Shown: piece by piece, positions 9,197-18,190 of the stretch | How the letters are laid out: every line of letters starts with the position of its first letter | Numbering within the stretch: position 1 is the stretch's first letter | Origin: Streptomyces smyrnaeus | GTDB taxonomy: Bacteria > Actinomycetota > Actinomycetes > Streptomycetales > Streptomycetaceae | Assembly (NCBI RefSeq): GCF_017676345.1 | Contig: NZ_JAFFZM010000021.1 | Location: 1-64,000 of the forward strand | Length of the DNA: 64,000 nucleotides | Reading direction: 5' to 3' | Notes under the pieces: generated by a model | What the model was told of the DNA's origin: nothing | Database searches by the model: none | What the model saw: the letters and a program-made list of their open reading frames with translations, nothing else | Translations under genes and position numbers: made by a program

Positions 9197-12100
9197 GCGC
9201 GGATCGTGCCGTCGAGCCGGAGTTCCGGAACGCTCGCGGGCAGGTCGCCCCGCAGCCGCTGGGCCGCGTCGGCGAACTGGACGGCCAGCGCGTGGCGACC
9301 GTCCAGGTGCAGGATGTAGCCGGCGGTCAGCAGGGCCTGGCCGATGAGGTTCTCGGGGATGCCGACCTCCAGCCCGGTACGGATGGCGGTGCGGATCTTC
9401 CGGATGGCCTCGGGCAGCAGCTCGGCCCCTTCACAGGCGGTGATACGGGCGTCCAGCACGCACATCATGACCTCGAACATCGCGGGCGGCGTGCCGATGG
9501 ACGCGTGTTTGCGGGCCTGGGTGTGCAGCTGGCGGGCCCGTTCGATGTCGTCGGCCTCGGTCGCCGCGACGGCGCGGACGAAGACGGCGATGGTCAGTGC
9601 GTCCTTGATGCCCAGCCGTTCGGCGTCCTCGATGGCGCGCTGGGCGAGCTGGTCGGCCTGCTCGGTGTCGCCGCGCCGGAACCAGATGTCGGCGATGCGT
9701 GCGAGCAGCAGCGGCATCTCGGTGAGGGCACCGAGCTGCTGGGCGTGGCGCAGGGCGACCTCGCACTCGGCGCGGGCGTCGTCGTAGCGGCCCTCCTGGA
9801 GGGCGACTTCCGCGCGCAGTCCGCACATCTGGCTCAGCAGCCAGCGGTCGCCCGTGCTCTCCGCCAGGGCGCTGATCTCCGGGAGGTCGTCCTTGGTGGC
9901 GGGCACTCCGCCGGGCAGGTCCATCTGCACATGGGCGCGGAAGAGCAGGGCGACCGCCAGGTCCCACGGTTCGCTGTGGCGTCGGCAGTTGGCGACGGAA
10001 ATCTCCATCAGGGCCGCCACGCCCTTGCTTCCTTCGATCAGGTAGCCGGTGAACGGCCAGAGCATCCCGGGGAAGCGGGCAGCGACCGGGCCCGGTTCGC
10101 GGAAGGTCGCGACGACCTCTTCGGCTACGGCCTGGTGGCGCGGGTCGCTGAGGAATTCCTGGGTGTGGTGTTCGGCCAGCAGGAAGTAGTGGAGCAGTTG
10201 GAACTCCCGGAAGAGCACTTCCTCGTCCTCGTCGCGCTCGTCCCTTCCGGCGGGAAGCATCGACAAGGCCGCCTCGACCCAGTGCGCACCCTCGTCACGG
10301 TAGTTGCGCAGCCACCAGAACCATCCTGTGCCGCGGACGAGGGAGACGACCGAACGGCGGTCGCCGTTGCGCAGCGAGCGGTGCAGCGCCGCACGGATGT
10401 TGTCCAGGTCGGCCTCGACCCGGGGCAGCCAGGAGAGCTGTTCGGCGGAGCGGAGGCGGGGTTCCGCCGCGCTGGAGAAGCGGAGGATCTGGGCGGTGTG
10501 CCGCTCCTCGGCCGCCTGGCGGTCGTCGGGGTGTTCGGCGGCGCGCTCGCGGGCGTAGTCGTGGATCGTCTCCAGCATGCGGTAGCGCACGCCGGTACCG
10601 GAGAGGGCGGGCGGTTGGTCGGCGACGAGGATGGACTTGTCCACGAGGGCCGAGAGCAGGTCCAGGACATCGTCTGGGTGCAGGCGTCCCTGTTCCGGGC
10701 GGGTGTCCGGCGTCGCCGGCCCTTCCGCGTCCTGGGGTGCTCCGTCCGCGCACACGTGTTCGGCGGCCGAGAGGGTGCAGCCGCCCGCGAAGACGGACAG
10801 CCGCCGTACGACGGTGCGTTCGCGCTCGTCCAGCAGGTCCCAGGACCAGTCGACGACGGCCCGCAGGGTCTGCTGCCGGGGCAGTACGGTACGGCTGCCG
10901 CTGGTCAGCAACCGGAAGCGGTCGTCGAGACGGTCGGCGATCTGGCGCGGGGTGAGCGAGCGCAGCCGGGCCGCGGCCAGTTCGATCGCGAGGGGCAGTC
11001 CGTCGAGACGGCGGCAGATCTCCGCCACGGCCTCCGGGTCCTCGCTCGTACGGAACCCCGGGCGGGCCGCGGCGGCCCGGTCGGCGAACAGGCGGTGCGC
11101 GGACGCGGGCGGCAGCGGTTCGACCGGGCGCACCCTCTCGCCCGGCACGCCGAGACGTTCACGGCTGGTGGCCAGCACGGTGAGGCCGGGGCAGTGCGCC
11201 AGCAGCGTCTCGGCGAGGGTGGCTGCTGCGTGGACCACGTGCTCGCAGTTGTCGAGCACCAGCAGCAGGCGGCGCTGCTCCAGGTGTTCGACCAGCAGTG
11301 CCGTTGCGTCTCCCTCGCCACCCAGCGGGCGGGTGCCCTCGGTGGCGGCCGTGGACAGTGCGGTCACCCGCCGTCCGAGGGCGCTGAGCACGGCACCGGG
11401 AACGGCGGCGGGGTGGTCGAGCGGTGCGAGCTCCACCAGCCAGGTGCCGTCCGGATAGGGCGCCGCCTCGGCGCATGCCGCTGTCGCGGCGACCTGTTCG
11501 GCCAGCCGGGTCTTGCCCGAGCCGCCCGGGCCGATCAGCGTGACCAGCCGGGAGGCACCGAGGTCGGCGCCGATGGCGGCGATGTCGGGCTCCCGTCCGA
11601 CGAAGCTGGTCAGCCGGGCGCGGAGGTTGCCGAGCGGTGTCCGGGCGGCGGGGTCGGCACGCCGGTGCTCGGCGGCCCCCGGTGAGGCGTGCTCCCCCTG
11701 GTGACGGGCGGACATGGCGCGGGTGCCCTCGGAGTCGACCGGCGCGGCACCGGCGCCTGTCGCCGACGCGCCCGTCATCGAGGCGCCCGCCGGTGGCGAC
11801 GCGCCCGCCGTTGAGGCATCCGGGCCGCGGGCCGTCGGGCCCGACGCGGGAGCCGCGGAGCCCGCCCCGGGTGCCGCCGGGCGGGGAGCCGGTGAGGTGG
11901 CGGCGCCGCCCGGGGTGCCGGCGGCCAGCAGTTCGGTGTGCAGCGCGCGCAGTTCGGGCCCCGGGTCGGCACCCAGCCGGGCGGCTATGCCCCGGCGTAC
12001 GGACTCGTAGGCGGCCAGCGCCTCGGCCGTACGACCGCTCTCGTGCAGGGCACGCAGATACAGCGTCTGCAACGGCTCGTCGAGCGGATGTTCGGGCGCC

Positions 12101-12660
12101 AGCTCGCGCAGCTCGGGCAGCACCCGCGTTGCCCGGCCCAGCGCGAGGTCGGCGGCGAGGCGGCGCTGGAGGGCCGTGTGCCGCAGCGCCTCGGCGCGGG
12201 CCGCGACGGTGGCTCGATGGGGAAGGTCGGCGAGCGCGGGACCGCGCCACAGCGCGAGGCCCTCACGGAGCACGGCGGAGGCCCGTTCGGCGTCGCCGGC
12301 CTCCAGGGCGCGCTCCCCCTCGACGGCCAGGTGTTCGAAGCGGATCAGATCGATCTCGTCGCGCTTCGGGTCGACCCGCAGCCGGTAGCCGCCGGGCAGC
12401 GACTCGACGGCGTCCTTGCCGAGAGCCCGGCGCAGCCTGCCCACCAGCGCCTGCAGCGCGGCCGGGGCGTTCTCGGGCATGGTGGCGGGCTCCGCGTCCC
12501 CCCACACCTCGTCGATCAGCGTCTCCGGGGAGGCGGGCGCACGGCTGTGGGTGTGCAGCGCGAGGGCGGCGAGCAGCGCACGCAGCCGCTGCCCGCCCAG
12601 TGGGAGAGGCCGTCCGGCCTCGTCGCGGGCCTCGCTCGCCCCCAGGATCAGATACCGCAC
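9046..12660 (-). CDS. AfsR/SARP-family regulator with NB-ARC ATPase and TPR domains
   Basis: About 1204 residues. The N-terminus has the SARP winged helix (RLRALLAALALHTHSRAPAS, ETLIDEVWG) and a bacterial transcriptional activation domain (RYEHLAVEGERALEAGD-type helices). After an Ala/Pro-rich linker (~residues 255-320) comes an NB-ARC ATPase with Walker A GPGGSGKTRLAEQV and Walker B LLLVLDNCEHV, then a C-terminal array of TPR-like helices. The start is taken at GTG 12660 (VRYLILGASEARDE), preceded by AGGGA; an in-frame ATG lies 9 codons upstream. Proteins of this build integrate nucleotide binding and phosphorylation signals to activate secondary-metabolite genes. Its 3' end overlaps that of the convergent sigma factor by 151 bp. 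Confidence 0.9.
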   Translation of the reverse strand: MRYLILGASEARDEAGRPLPLGGQRLRALLAALALHTHSRAPASPETLIDEVWGDAEPATMPENAPAALQALVGRLRRALGKDAVESLPGGYRLRVDPKRDEIDLIRFEHLAVEGERALEAGDAERASAVLREGLALWRGPALADLPHRATVAARAEALRHTALQRRLAADLALGRATRVLPELRELAPEHPLDEPLQTLYLRALHESGRTAEALAAYESVRRGIAARLGADPGPELRALHTELLAAGTPGGAATSPAPRPAAPGAGSAAPASGPTARGPDASTAGASPPAGASMTGASATGAGAAPVDSEGTRAMSARHQGEHASPGAAEHRRADPAARTPLGNLRARLTSFVGREPDIAAIGADLGASRLVTLIGPGGSGKTRLAEQVAATAACAEAAPYPDGTWLVELAPLDHPAAVPGAVLSALGRRVTALSTAATEGTRPLGGEGDATALLVEHLEQRRLLLVLDNCEHVVHAAATLAETLLAHCPGLTVLATSRERLGVPGERVRPVEPLPPASAHRLFADRAAAARPGFRTSEDPEAVAEICRRLDGLPLAIELAAARLRSLTPRQIADRLDDRFRLLTSGSRTVLPRQQTLRAVVDWSWDLLDERERTVVRRLSVFAGGCTLSAAEHVCADGAPQDAEGPATPDTRPEQGRLHPDDVLDLLSALVDKSILVADQPPALSGTGVRYRMLETIHDYARERAAEHPDDRQAAEERHTAQILRFSSAAEPRLRSAEQLSWLPRVEADLDNIRAALHRSLRNGDRRSVVSLVRGTGWFWWLRNYRDEGAHWVEAALSMLPAGRDERDEDEEVLFREFQLLHYFLLAEHHTQEFLSDPRHQAVAEEVVATFREPGPVAARFPGMLWPFTGYLIEGSKGVAALMEISVANCRRHSEPWDLAVALLFRAHVQMDLPGGVPATKDDLPEISALAESTGDRWLLSQMCGLRAEVALQEGRYDDARAECEVALRHAQQLGALTEMPLLLARIADIWFRRGDTEQADQLAQRAIEDAERLGIKDALTIAVFVRAVAATEADDIERARQLHTQARKHASIGTPPAMFEVMMCVLDARITACEGAELLPEAIRKIRTAIRTGLEVGIPENLIGQALLTAGYILHLDGRHALAVQFADAAQRLRGDLPASVPELRLDGTIRAYSGSGADGCPPLTGAAAVERLDELCDRPTADISSEGSVSTEGSAPSGEG

Positions 12661-12774
12661 CCGCCCATTGTCCCTGTAGGCGCCCACACAGCCGCGTGCT
12701 TTTTTCCATGGGGCTCCGCCCGGTGTGCTCCCTGGCAGGGCCCGAACCGGCCGACGGCGGCGGGGCTCGCCGGG

Positions 12775-15255
12775 TCACCCCGGGGTCGGCGGGAGGATCC
12801 GTTCGTAGCGGGCGTCGGGGTGGACGCCCGCCGCCGCGGCACGGTGACGGGGCGCGGCGGCACCGGTCCAGCAGGTGCCGCGCCGGGCCAGCAGGCGGCT
12901 GAGCCACAGCTCCATGGAGACCAGGTCGGCGATGCCCTCCACGGGCAGCTGGTCGCCGCGGGCCACCCGCTGGATCGCCTGGCGTACGACGCGGGCCTCC
13001 ACCAGGCCGGCCTCGGCCAGCAGCGGCGCCCGGAACAGTTCCAGCAGCTGCTCGGCGGCCAGCCGTACACCCGTGCGGAGGGCGGCGTGGTGGGTGGCGT
13101 GGGTGGGTGCGCCCCAGCCGGGAGGGACGTCGTGCACACCTGCACCCGCGAGTGCCGCGCGCAGTATGGAGGCGCGCGCCCCCGGGCGTACGCGCAGCGC
13201 TTCGGGCAGCTCCCTGGCCGCACGGACAACCTGGTTGTCGAAGTACGGGGAGTGCAGCCGCTGGTTGCGGATCTCCACCGCCTGTTCGAGTACCCGGTGG
13301 TCGGCTGCGGCGCGGGCGAGCGCGGCCCGGGCCCGCCGTTCGCCGGGCCGCTCGACGGACGGCCGGGACTGTGCGGCGGCCTCCAGCCGCAGCGAGACCT
13401 CCGCCAGCGCCTCCCCCGTCAGCCAGCGCGCGGCAGGCCCGGGGCGGCACCAGGTGAGCGCGGCGACGGAGGCGTCCACCGCGCTCTCGCCGCCTTCCGG
13501 GTACGCCGCGAAGGCGGCAGCGGTGAACGAACTGTCGCGCAGCTGCGCCGCCGTCTCCACCACCCCGTCCCGGTAGGGCGTACGGGCGAGCCTGCGCGCG
13601 GCCCGGTAGATGGTGACGGGCACCCGCAGCGACCGGCCCGCGACCTGGCCCTGCGCCTGTCCCTCGGCACGGGCCAACGCGGCGACGGGCCGCACCAGAT
13701 GGCGGCGCCGCCGATCCAGCAGCAGATCGGCGAGGCGGGCCGGGTGCGCGTCGATGACCTGGCGGGCGCCCGCGCCGAGGAAGTGGTCGGCGCTGCCCGC
13801 ACCGAGGCGGTGCCGATGGCGTTCGGCGGTCACCAGGGAGGGTCCCGGTTCGTCGGTCAGTGGACCGTTGGCCAGGTCCGCGTAGGGCAGGGTCTCTTCG
13901 CCGCCGGTGACCACCACATGGCGCAGCCGCGGGTTGTCCGCGATGGTGTGCGCCCGCTCCAACTCGGCGAGGTGGCTGTCGGCGCCCGCGGTGCCGTTCG
14001 GATCGGCGCCGCCGCCCGGGTGCGCGGCGCCGCCCAGGGTGAGGTCGTTGAAGGTGACGGCCAGCAGCCGCTCGCCGGCGCCGGCCGCGCCGGAACCGAA
14101 GACGGTGCCCGGCGTACCCGGCAGCCCGGCGGCGAGCAGCGCGAGGGTGCCCGAGGCGGGCCCGCCGGACAGGTCGGCGCCGACACCGGGTGCCGGACCA
14201 CCGCGCGCCCGCTGCCGGTCGGCGGGGCCCATGCCGGGCACCGGGCCCGGATCGCGTACGGCGCCCACGTCGATGTCGTGTTCGGCCGCGTGCCGGGGGG
14301 CGGTGAGCCGGGCCCGTACGGCTTCCACGAGCGCGTCCCGTACACCGGCGACCGCGGCCTCCGGGGCGACGGGCGGGGCGCCGACCACGAGCGAGGCGGA
14401 CGACTCGTAACTGGTGACCTCCCGGCTGCCGCCGTCCCGCACGATGAGCGCGTGCCCCGGCGGCACCCGCCGCACCCCGCGGTAGGGGGTGCCCTCGCCC
14501 AGCGCTTCCGGGGCCTCCGGGCAGGCCAGCAGAGCGGCCAGGTGGCCGAAGTCGAGCTCGGCCTCGACGAGGTCGGCGAGCGGCAGCGCGGCCGTCGCAT
14601 AGGCGGTGCCGCCTGCCCAGGGGACGTGGAAGACGGGCCGGGCGCCCGCCAGGTCCGCGGCGATGGTGATGCGGCGGCCCACGCAGGCGACGGCGGTGTA
14701 GCTGCCGGGCCATGCGGTCAGGTGGCGAAACGCTCCTCCGCGCGCGGCGATCAGTCCGAGGCGCAGCTCTTCGTCGGTGGCGCCGCAGCAGCCGAACACC
14801 GCCAGCCGGTCGCCGGGCCGGGCCTCGACGACGCGGATCTCGTCGGGCCGCCAGTCGCCGACGGCCCACAGCGGATCGGGGCCGCCCCACAACACCTGGG
14901 CGCCGACGGGCTGGAGGACACCCTCACCTCCGTCGGGGATGTGCGCGGTGTGCGGCGCGTGCCCGTAGGGACCGTACGAGTCGTACGGGTCGTAGGGGTC
15001 GGAGCGGTCCAACGGGTCGTACGGGTCGGAGGAGCCGTACCGACCGTGCGCGTCGTACGGATCACGAGAGCCGTACCGATCATGGGAGCCGTACGCGTCG
15101 CCGGAGCTGCGGCCGGCGTGGTGGCCGGTACGGGAATCGGCGTGCGGGTCGGGGTAACCGGCTGCCCTGCGGCCCCCGTTGGCGGTGGAGCGGGCGGACC
15201 CGCGACGGCCGGCGGGCGCTGCCGCAGCGCTGCTCCACCCCACCAACCAACGCAT
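12775..15255 (-). CDS. Asparagine-synthetase-like protein (macrolactam/lasso cyclase-like), orphan
   Basis: An 826-residue protein starting MRWLVGW at ATG 15255, with AAGGCAGG upstream; a GTG 7 codons earlier is possible. There is no catalytic Cys after the initiator Met, so the glutaminase half (AVGDWRPDEIRVVEARPGDR, LAGARPVFHV, GVRRVPPGHALIV) cannot hydrolyse glutamine. The same is true of lasso-peptide cyclases and beta-lactam synthetase. A ~75-residue insertion near the N-terminus is made of Asp-Pro-Tyr-type repeats. The synthetase half has ADLSGGPASGTLALL where active enzymes have SGGxDS, so the PP-loop Asp is replaced, yet the downstream EIRNQRLHSPYFDNQVV core is well kept. No precursor peptide, protease or transporter sits alongside. 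Either a conserved orphan amide-forming enzyme or a non-catalytic relative. Confidence 0.75.
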   Translation of the reverse strand: MRWLVGWSSAAAAPAGRRGSARSTANGGRRAAGYPDPHADSRTGHHAGRSSGDAYGSHDRYGSRDPYDAHGRYGSSDPYDPLDRSDPYDPYDSYGPYGHAPHTAHIPDGGEGVLQPVGAQVLWGGPDPLWAVGDWRPDEIRVVEARPGDRLAVFGCCGATDEELRLGLIAARGGAFRHLTAWPGSYTAVACVGRRITIAADLAGARPVFHVPWAGGTAYATAALPLADLVEAELDFGHLAALLACPEAPEALGEGTPYRGVRRVPPGHALIVRDGGSREVTSYESSASLVVGAPPVAPEAAVAGVRDALVEAVRARLTAPRHAAEHDIDVGAVRDPGPVPGMGPADRQRARGGPAPGVGADLSGGPASGTLALLAAGLPGTPGTVFGSGAAGAGERLLAVTFNDLTLGGAAHPGGGADPNGTAGADSHLAELERAHTIADNPRLRHVVVTGGEETLPYADLANGPLTDEPGPSLVTAERHRHRLGAGSADHFLGAGARQVIDAHPARLADLLLDRRRRHLVRPVAALARAEGQAQGQVAGRSLRVPVTIYRAARRLARTPYRDGVVETAAQLRDSSFTAAAFAAYPEGGESAVDASVAALTWCRPGPAARWLTGEALAEVSLRLEAAAQSRPSVERPGERRARAALARAAADHRVLEQAVEIRNQRLHSPYFDNQVVRAARELPEALRVRPGARASILRAALAGAGVHDVPPGWGAPTHATHHAALRTGVRLAAEQLLELFRAPLLAEAGLVEARVVRQAIQRVARGDQLPVEGIADLVSMELWLSRLLARRGTCWTGAAAPRHRAAAAGVHPDARYERILPPTPG

Positions 15256-16595
15256 CGCCGCCTGCCTTCGCGTCACTCCGCGGCTGTCTGCCGCACCCCG
15301 CGCGGGCGCCCGGGGCGGCGGGTGTCTGCCGCCCGGAAACCGCTGCCGTTGCGGCTATGGTGCCACGAGAGTGGCGCACGAGAGGCGTGTAAGGGGCGCA
15401 TACCTGAGCGCAGTACGCCGCTCCTCTTCCGCCGCACAGCGCCCCCGAGGAGCCCGCGCGTTGCCGGAACGGCAGCGGCATATACCACTGGCGTCCGCAT
15501 CCGGCACCGCACACGCGACCGATGTCATTCGGCCAAATATGAGCGGTCCCCACCGCGCCGTGACAGCCGTCTTGACCGCTCGCCACGCAACGGCGAACGG
15601 GCGGCGTACCGAAGGCAACCGGGGTGAGCGCGACGGAAGGACACGATCCGCACGGGACGTGTACGCGGGGCGCGCAACCCCGTCGCATGCGCGGGGCACG
15701 GAAGCAGGGAAGGGGGCACACGGCAAGCGGCGTTCCGGTCGTGCCGCGTCGGCGCAGCGCCCGGCCGACCGGCCGGAGCAGCGCCCCCGGACGACGGGCA
15801 CGCGGCCCGGACGGCCGAGACGCTCAAGAGCGAGCAGCGCGGCCCAGGGCGGAACAGCACGGCACAACACGACGCACGGCATGTCCGCCGGGGCGCGGCG
15901 GAAGAGATCGCAGAGCGGCCGGGAGGCAGCGTCGCCCGGCGGGGAGCGCGCTCGAAAACCCGCTCCCCGCCCGCCGTGTTACCCACGGAAATCCCACGTC
16001 CGCGCGTATGCGGCGCGGAGGTCCTGGCGGCTGCGGCGCGGTGCCGCGCCCGTTCCGCCACGGTTCCGTGGCCGGGGATTCCGCACGGCCTCCCCGGCGA
16101 GGCACCCACCCCTCGGGCCTCGTTCCGTCCCCGTACCGTTGCCGGGCCGGGAGGGGCGTTGCGCACCTCCCGGCCCGGACCGCCGCCCGCGGGGAATGAG
16201 GCGGCGGTGTCCCCCAGCCCACTGACCATGTACAGCGGGCCGACCCACGCGACTCCCATCGAACCTCTCCCTCCTTCGTGTCCGGCAGGCGCATGACGAG
16301 GCGCACGGCCACACACCCGGGGCACGGCGACCGGCGCCGACGAAGCCGTGCGTCCCACGGACGGCGCGCACGATTCCGGCCGGTCCGAGCGGGGCAGTAT
16401 GGGGGTGGCACGTGACCCCCGCACGTACACGCGTACGGACATAGATCTCGCCATCCGGCATGACGCCTCTTAACGGTCGGGATCCGGCGAACTACGCTGT
16501 GTTCGCAGTGCTTTCCGCGCCGCGCAGTGCGCAGTGACGGGAGGGGGCCCCGCGCCGCAGCCGCGGGGCGGTCGTCGGTGTGGTCAGGGGTGCGC
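15256..16595. other. 1.3-kb gap without a convincing gene
   Basis: Frames stay open on both strands because stop codons are rare at this GC content, but none shows a recognisable domain or steady codon bias. What can be seen: an ideal Shine-Dalgarno AAGGAGG 10 bases before an ATG on the minus strand (ATG at 16259) whose frame has no stop for 245 codons; a strong hairpin at 16143-16179; and an AT-richer stretch at 16440-16510 that probably holds the promoter of the rightward regulator gene. Confidence 0.5.
16143..16179. terminator. Strong hairpin in the gene-poor gap
   Basis: The arms CGGGCCGGGAGG and CCTCCCGGCCCG pair around a ~13-base loop (GGCGTTGCGCA). The stem is symmetric and could stop transcription in either direction, or be a regulatory structure in the leader of the leftward asparagine-synthetase-like gene. 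It follows the orphan SD-ATG at 16259 by about 80 bases. Confidence 0.45.
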
Positions 16596-18134
16596 ATGTC
16601 CAGGGAGTCACGCGGGCCGAATGAGAAACTCGGCACCGTCCTCGCCCTCGCAGGGATCAGCAACGCCGGACTCGCCCGACGGGTCAACGATCTGGGGGCC
16701 CAACGCGGCCTCACTCTTCGGTACGACAAGACGTCGGTGGCCCGCTGGGTTTCGAAGGGGATGGTGCCGCAAGGTGCGGCACCCCACCTCATCGCGGCTG
16801 CCATCGGCAGCAAGCTCGGCCGTCCGGTGCCGTTGCACGAGATCGGTCTCGCGGACGCCGATCCGACCCCCGAGGTCGGGCTGGCCTTCCCGCGCGACGT
16901 CGGAGCCGCCGTCAAGTCGGCCACCGACCTCTACCGTCTCGACCTCGCCGGGCGGCGCGGCGGCGGCAGCATCTGGCAGTCCCTCGCCGGCTCGTTCGCC
17001 GTGAGCGCGTACGCCACCCCGGCGTCGCGCTGGCTCATAACCCCGGCCGACAGCTCGGTCGCCCGCCACGTCGAATATCTGGAGGGAGCCCACCCGTCCG
17101 GCGACGGGGCCAGAGCGGACTCCCCCGCCGACGGGGGGCTCCTGGCGGTCGCCGAAGGGCGGCTGCGCGAGGGCCGGGACGGGCGGGACGGCGACGCGGA
17201 AGGGGGCGGCACCCCGCTGCGCGTCGGGCACACCGATGTCTCCAAGCTGCGCGAGGCGGCGGACGAGGCGCGCCGCTGGGACTCCAAGTACGGCGGCGGG
17301 GACTGGCGTTCGTCCATGGTCCCCGAGTGCCTGCGGGTGGACGCCGCGCCGCTGCTGCTCGGCGCCTACACCGACGAGGTGGGCCGCTCCCTGTTCGGCG
17401 CGACGGCCGAACTGACCCGGCTCGCCGGCTGGATGGCGTTCGACACCGGGCAGCAGGAGGCCGCGCAGCGGTACTACATCCAGGCGCTGCGGCTCGCCCG
17501 GGCCGCCGCCGACGTGCCGCTGGGTGGCTATGTCCTCGCCTCCATGTCGCTCCAGGCGACCTACCGGGGCTTCGCGGACGAGGGCGTGGACCTGGCGCAG
17601 GCCGCGCTGGAGCGCAACCGCGGACTGGCCACCGCGCGGACGATGAGCTTCTTCCAGCTCGTCGAGGCCCGCGCGCACGCCAAGGCGAACGACGCACAGG
17701 CGTGCGCCGCCGCCCTGTCGGCGGCCGAGAGCTGGCTGGAGCGCTCCCGGGACGGCGACGCGGATCCCTCCTGGCTCGACTTCTACTCCTACGACCGGCT
17801 CGCCGCCGACGCCGCGGAGTGCTACCGCGATCTCAAGGCGCCCCGCCAGGTGCGCCGGTTCACCGAGAAGGCGCTCTCCCAGCCGAAGGAGGAGTTCGTC
17901 CGCTCGCACGGGCTGCGGCTCGTCGTCTCGGCGGTCGCCGAGCTGGAGTCGGGCAACCTGGATGCCGCCTGCGCCGCCGGGGTACGCGCCGTGGAGGTCG
18001 CCGGCCGGATCTCCTCGGCACGCACCACGGAGTACGTCCGCGATCTGCTGCACCGCCTGGAGCCGTACGGGGACGAGCCCCGCGTCGCCGAGCTGCGCGA
18101 GCGGGCGCGACCGCTGCTGATGACCCCGGCGTGA
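16596..18134 (+). CDS. Sporulation-associated regulator with XRE-like HTH and TPR repeats
   Basis: A 512-residue protein. Residues ~10-60 form an HTH-like domain (LGTVLALAGISNAGLARRVN, DKTSVARWVSKG), followed by a variable acidic linker and, from about residue 230, TPR-like helical repeats (FGATAELTRLAGWMAFDTG, AAQRYYIQALRLARAA, GVDLAQAALERNRG). This build is typical of a Streptomyces regulator family annotated as sporulation-associated, related to NsdA-type negative regulators of development and antibiotic production. Start ATG 16596 (MSRESRGPNEK) was preferred over an in-frame start 23 codons earlier, because homology-like sequence begins there. It stands alone, transcribed away from the asparagine-synthetase-like gene. 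Confidence 0.75.
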   Translation: MSRESRGPNEKLGTVLALAGISNAGLARRVNDLGAQRGLTLRYDKTSVARWVSKGMVPQGAAPHLIAAAIGSKLGRPVPLHEIGLADADPTPEVGLAFPRDVGAAVKSATDLYRLDLAGRRGGGSIWQSLAGSFAVSAYATPASRWLITPADSSVARHVEYLEGAHPSGDGARADSPADGGLLAVAEGRLREGRDGRDGDAEGGGTPLRVGHTDVSKLREAADEARRWDSKYGGGDWRSSMVPECLRVDAAPLLLGAYTDEVGRSLFGATAELTRLAGWMAFDTGQQEAAQRYYIQALRLARAAADVPLGGYVLASMSLQATYRGFADEGVDLAQAALERNRGLATARTMSFFQLVEARAHAKANDAQACAAALSAAESWLERSRDGDADPSWLDFYSYDRLAADAAECYRDLKAPRQVRRFTEKALSQPKEEFVRSHGLRLVVSAVAELESGNLDAACAAGVRAVEVAGRISSARTTEYVRDLLHRLEPYGDEPRVAELRERARPLLMTPA

Positions 18135-18190
18135 GGGGGTCCGACGGGTGAGCCGGGGAGGCACGTGAGCCGGGAAGGCGGAGGCAGTTC

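Noticed and set aside
8284..11685. A 1133-codon plus-strand frame across the sigma factor and SARP genes.
   Set aside because: It crosses two well-supported genes in another frame or strand, has no recognisable domain, and its residue composition (Arg/Gly/Ala-rich) is that of a GC-rich shadow.
11938..15627. A 1229-codon plus-strand frame opposite the SARP N-terminus and the asparagine-synthetase-like gene.
   Set aside because: Same reason: the opposite strand carries clear domains and this frame has none.
15525..16259. A minus-strand frame starting MGVAWVGPLYMVSGLGDTAA with an ideal Shine-Dalgarno, considered as a lasso-type precursor peptide for the neighbouring cyclase-like enzyme.
   Set aside because: It has no stop codon for 245 codons, codon bias fades after ~37 codons, and there is no convincing leader motif (YxxPxL) or ring-forming acidic residue after a Gly start. 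Kept only as a curiosity in the findings.
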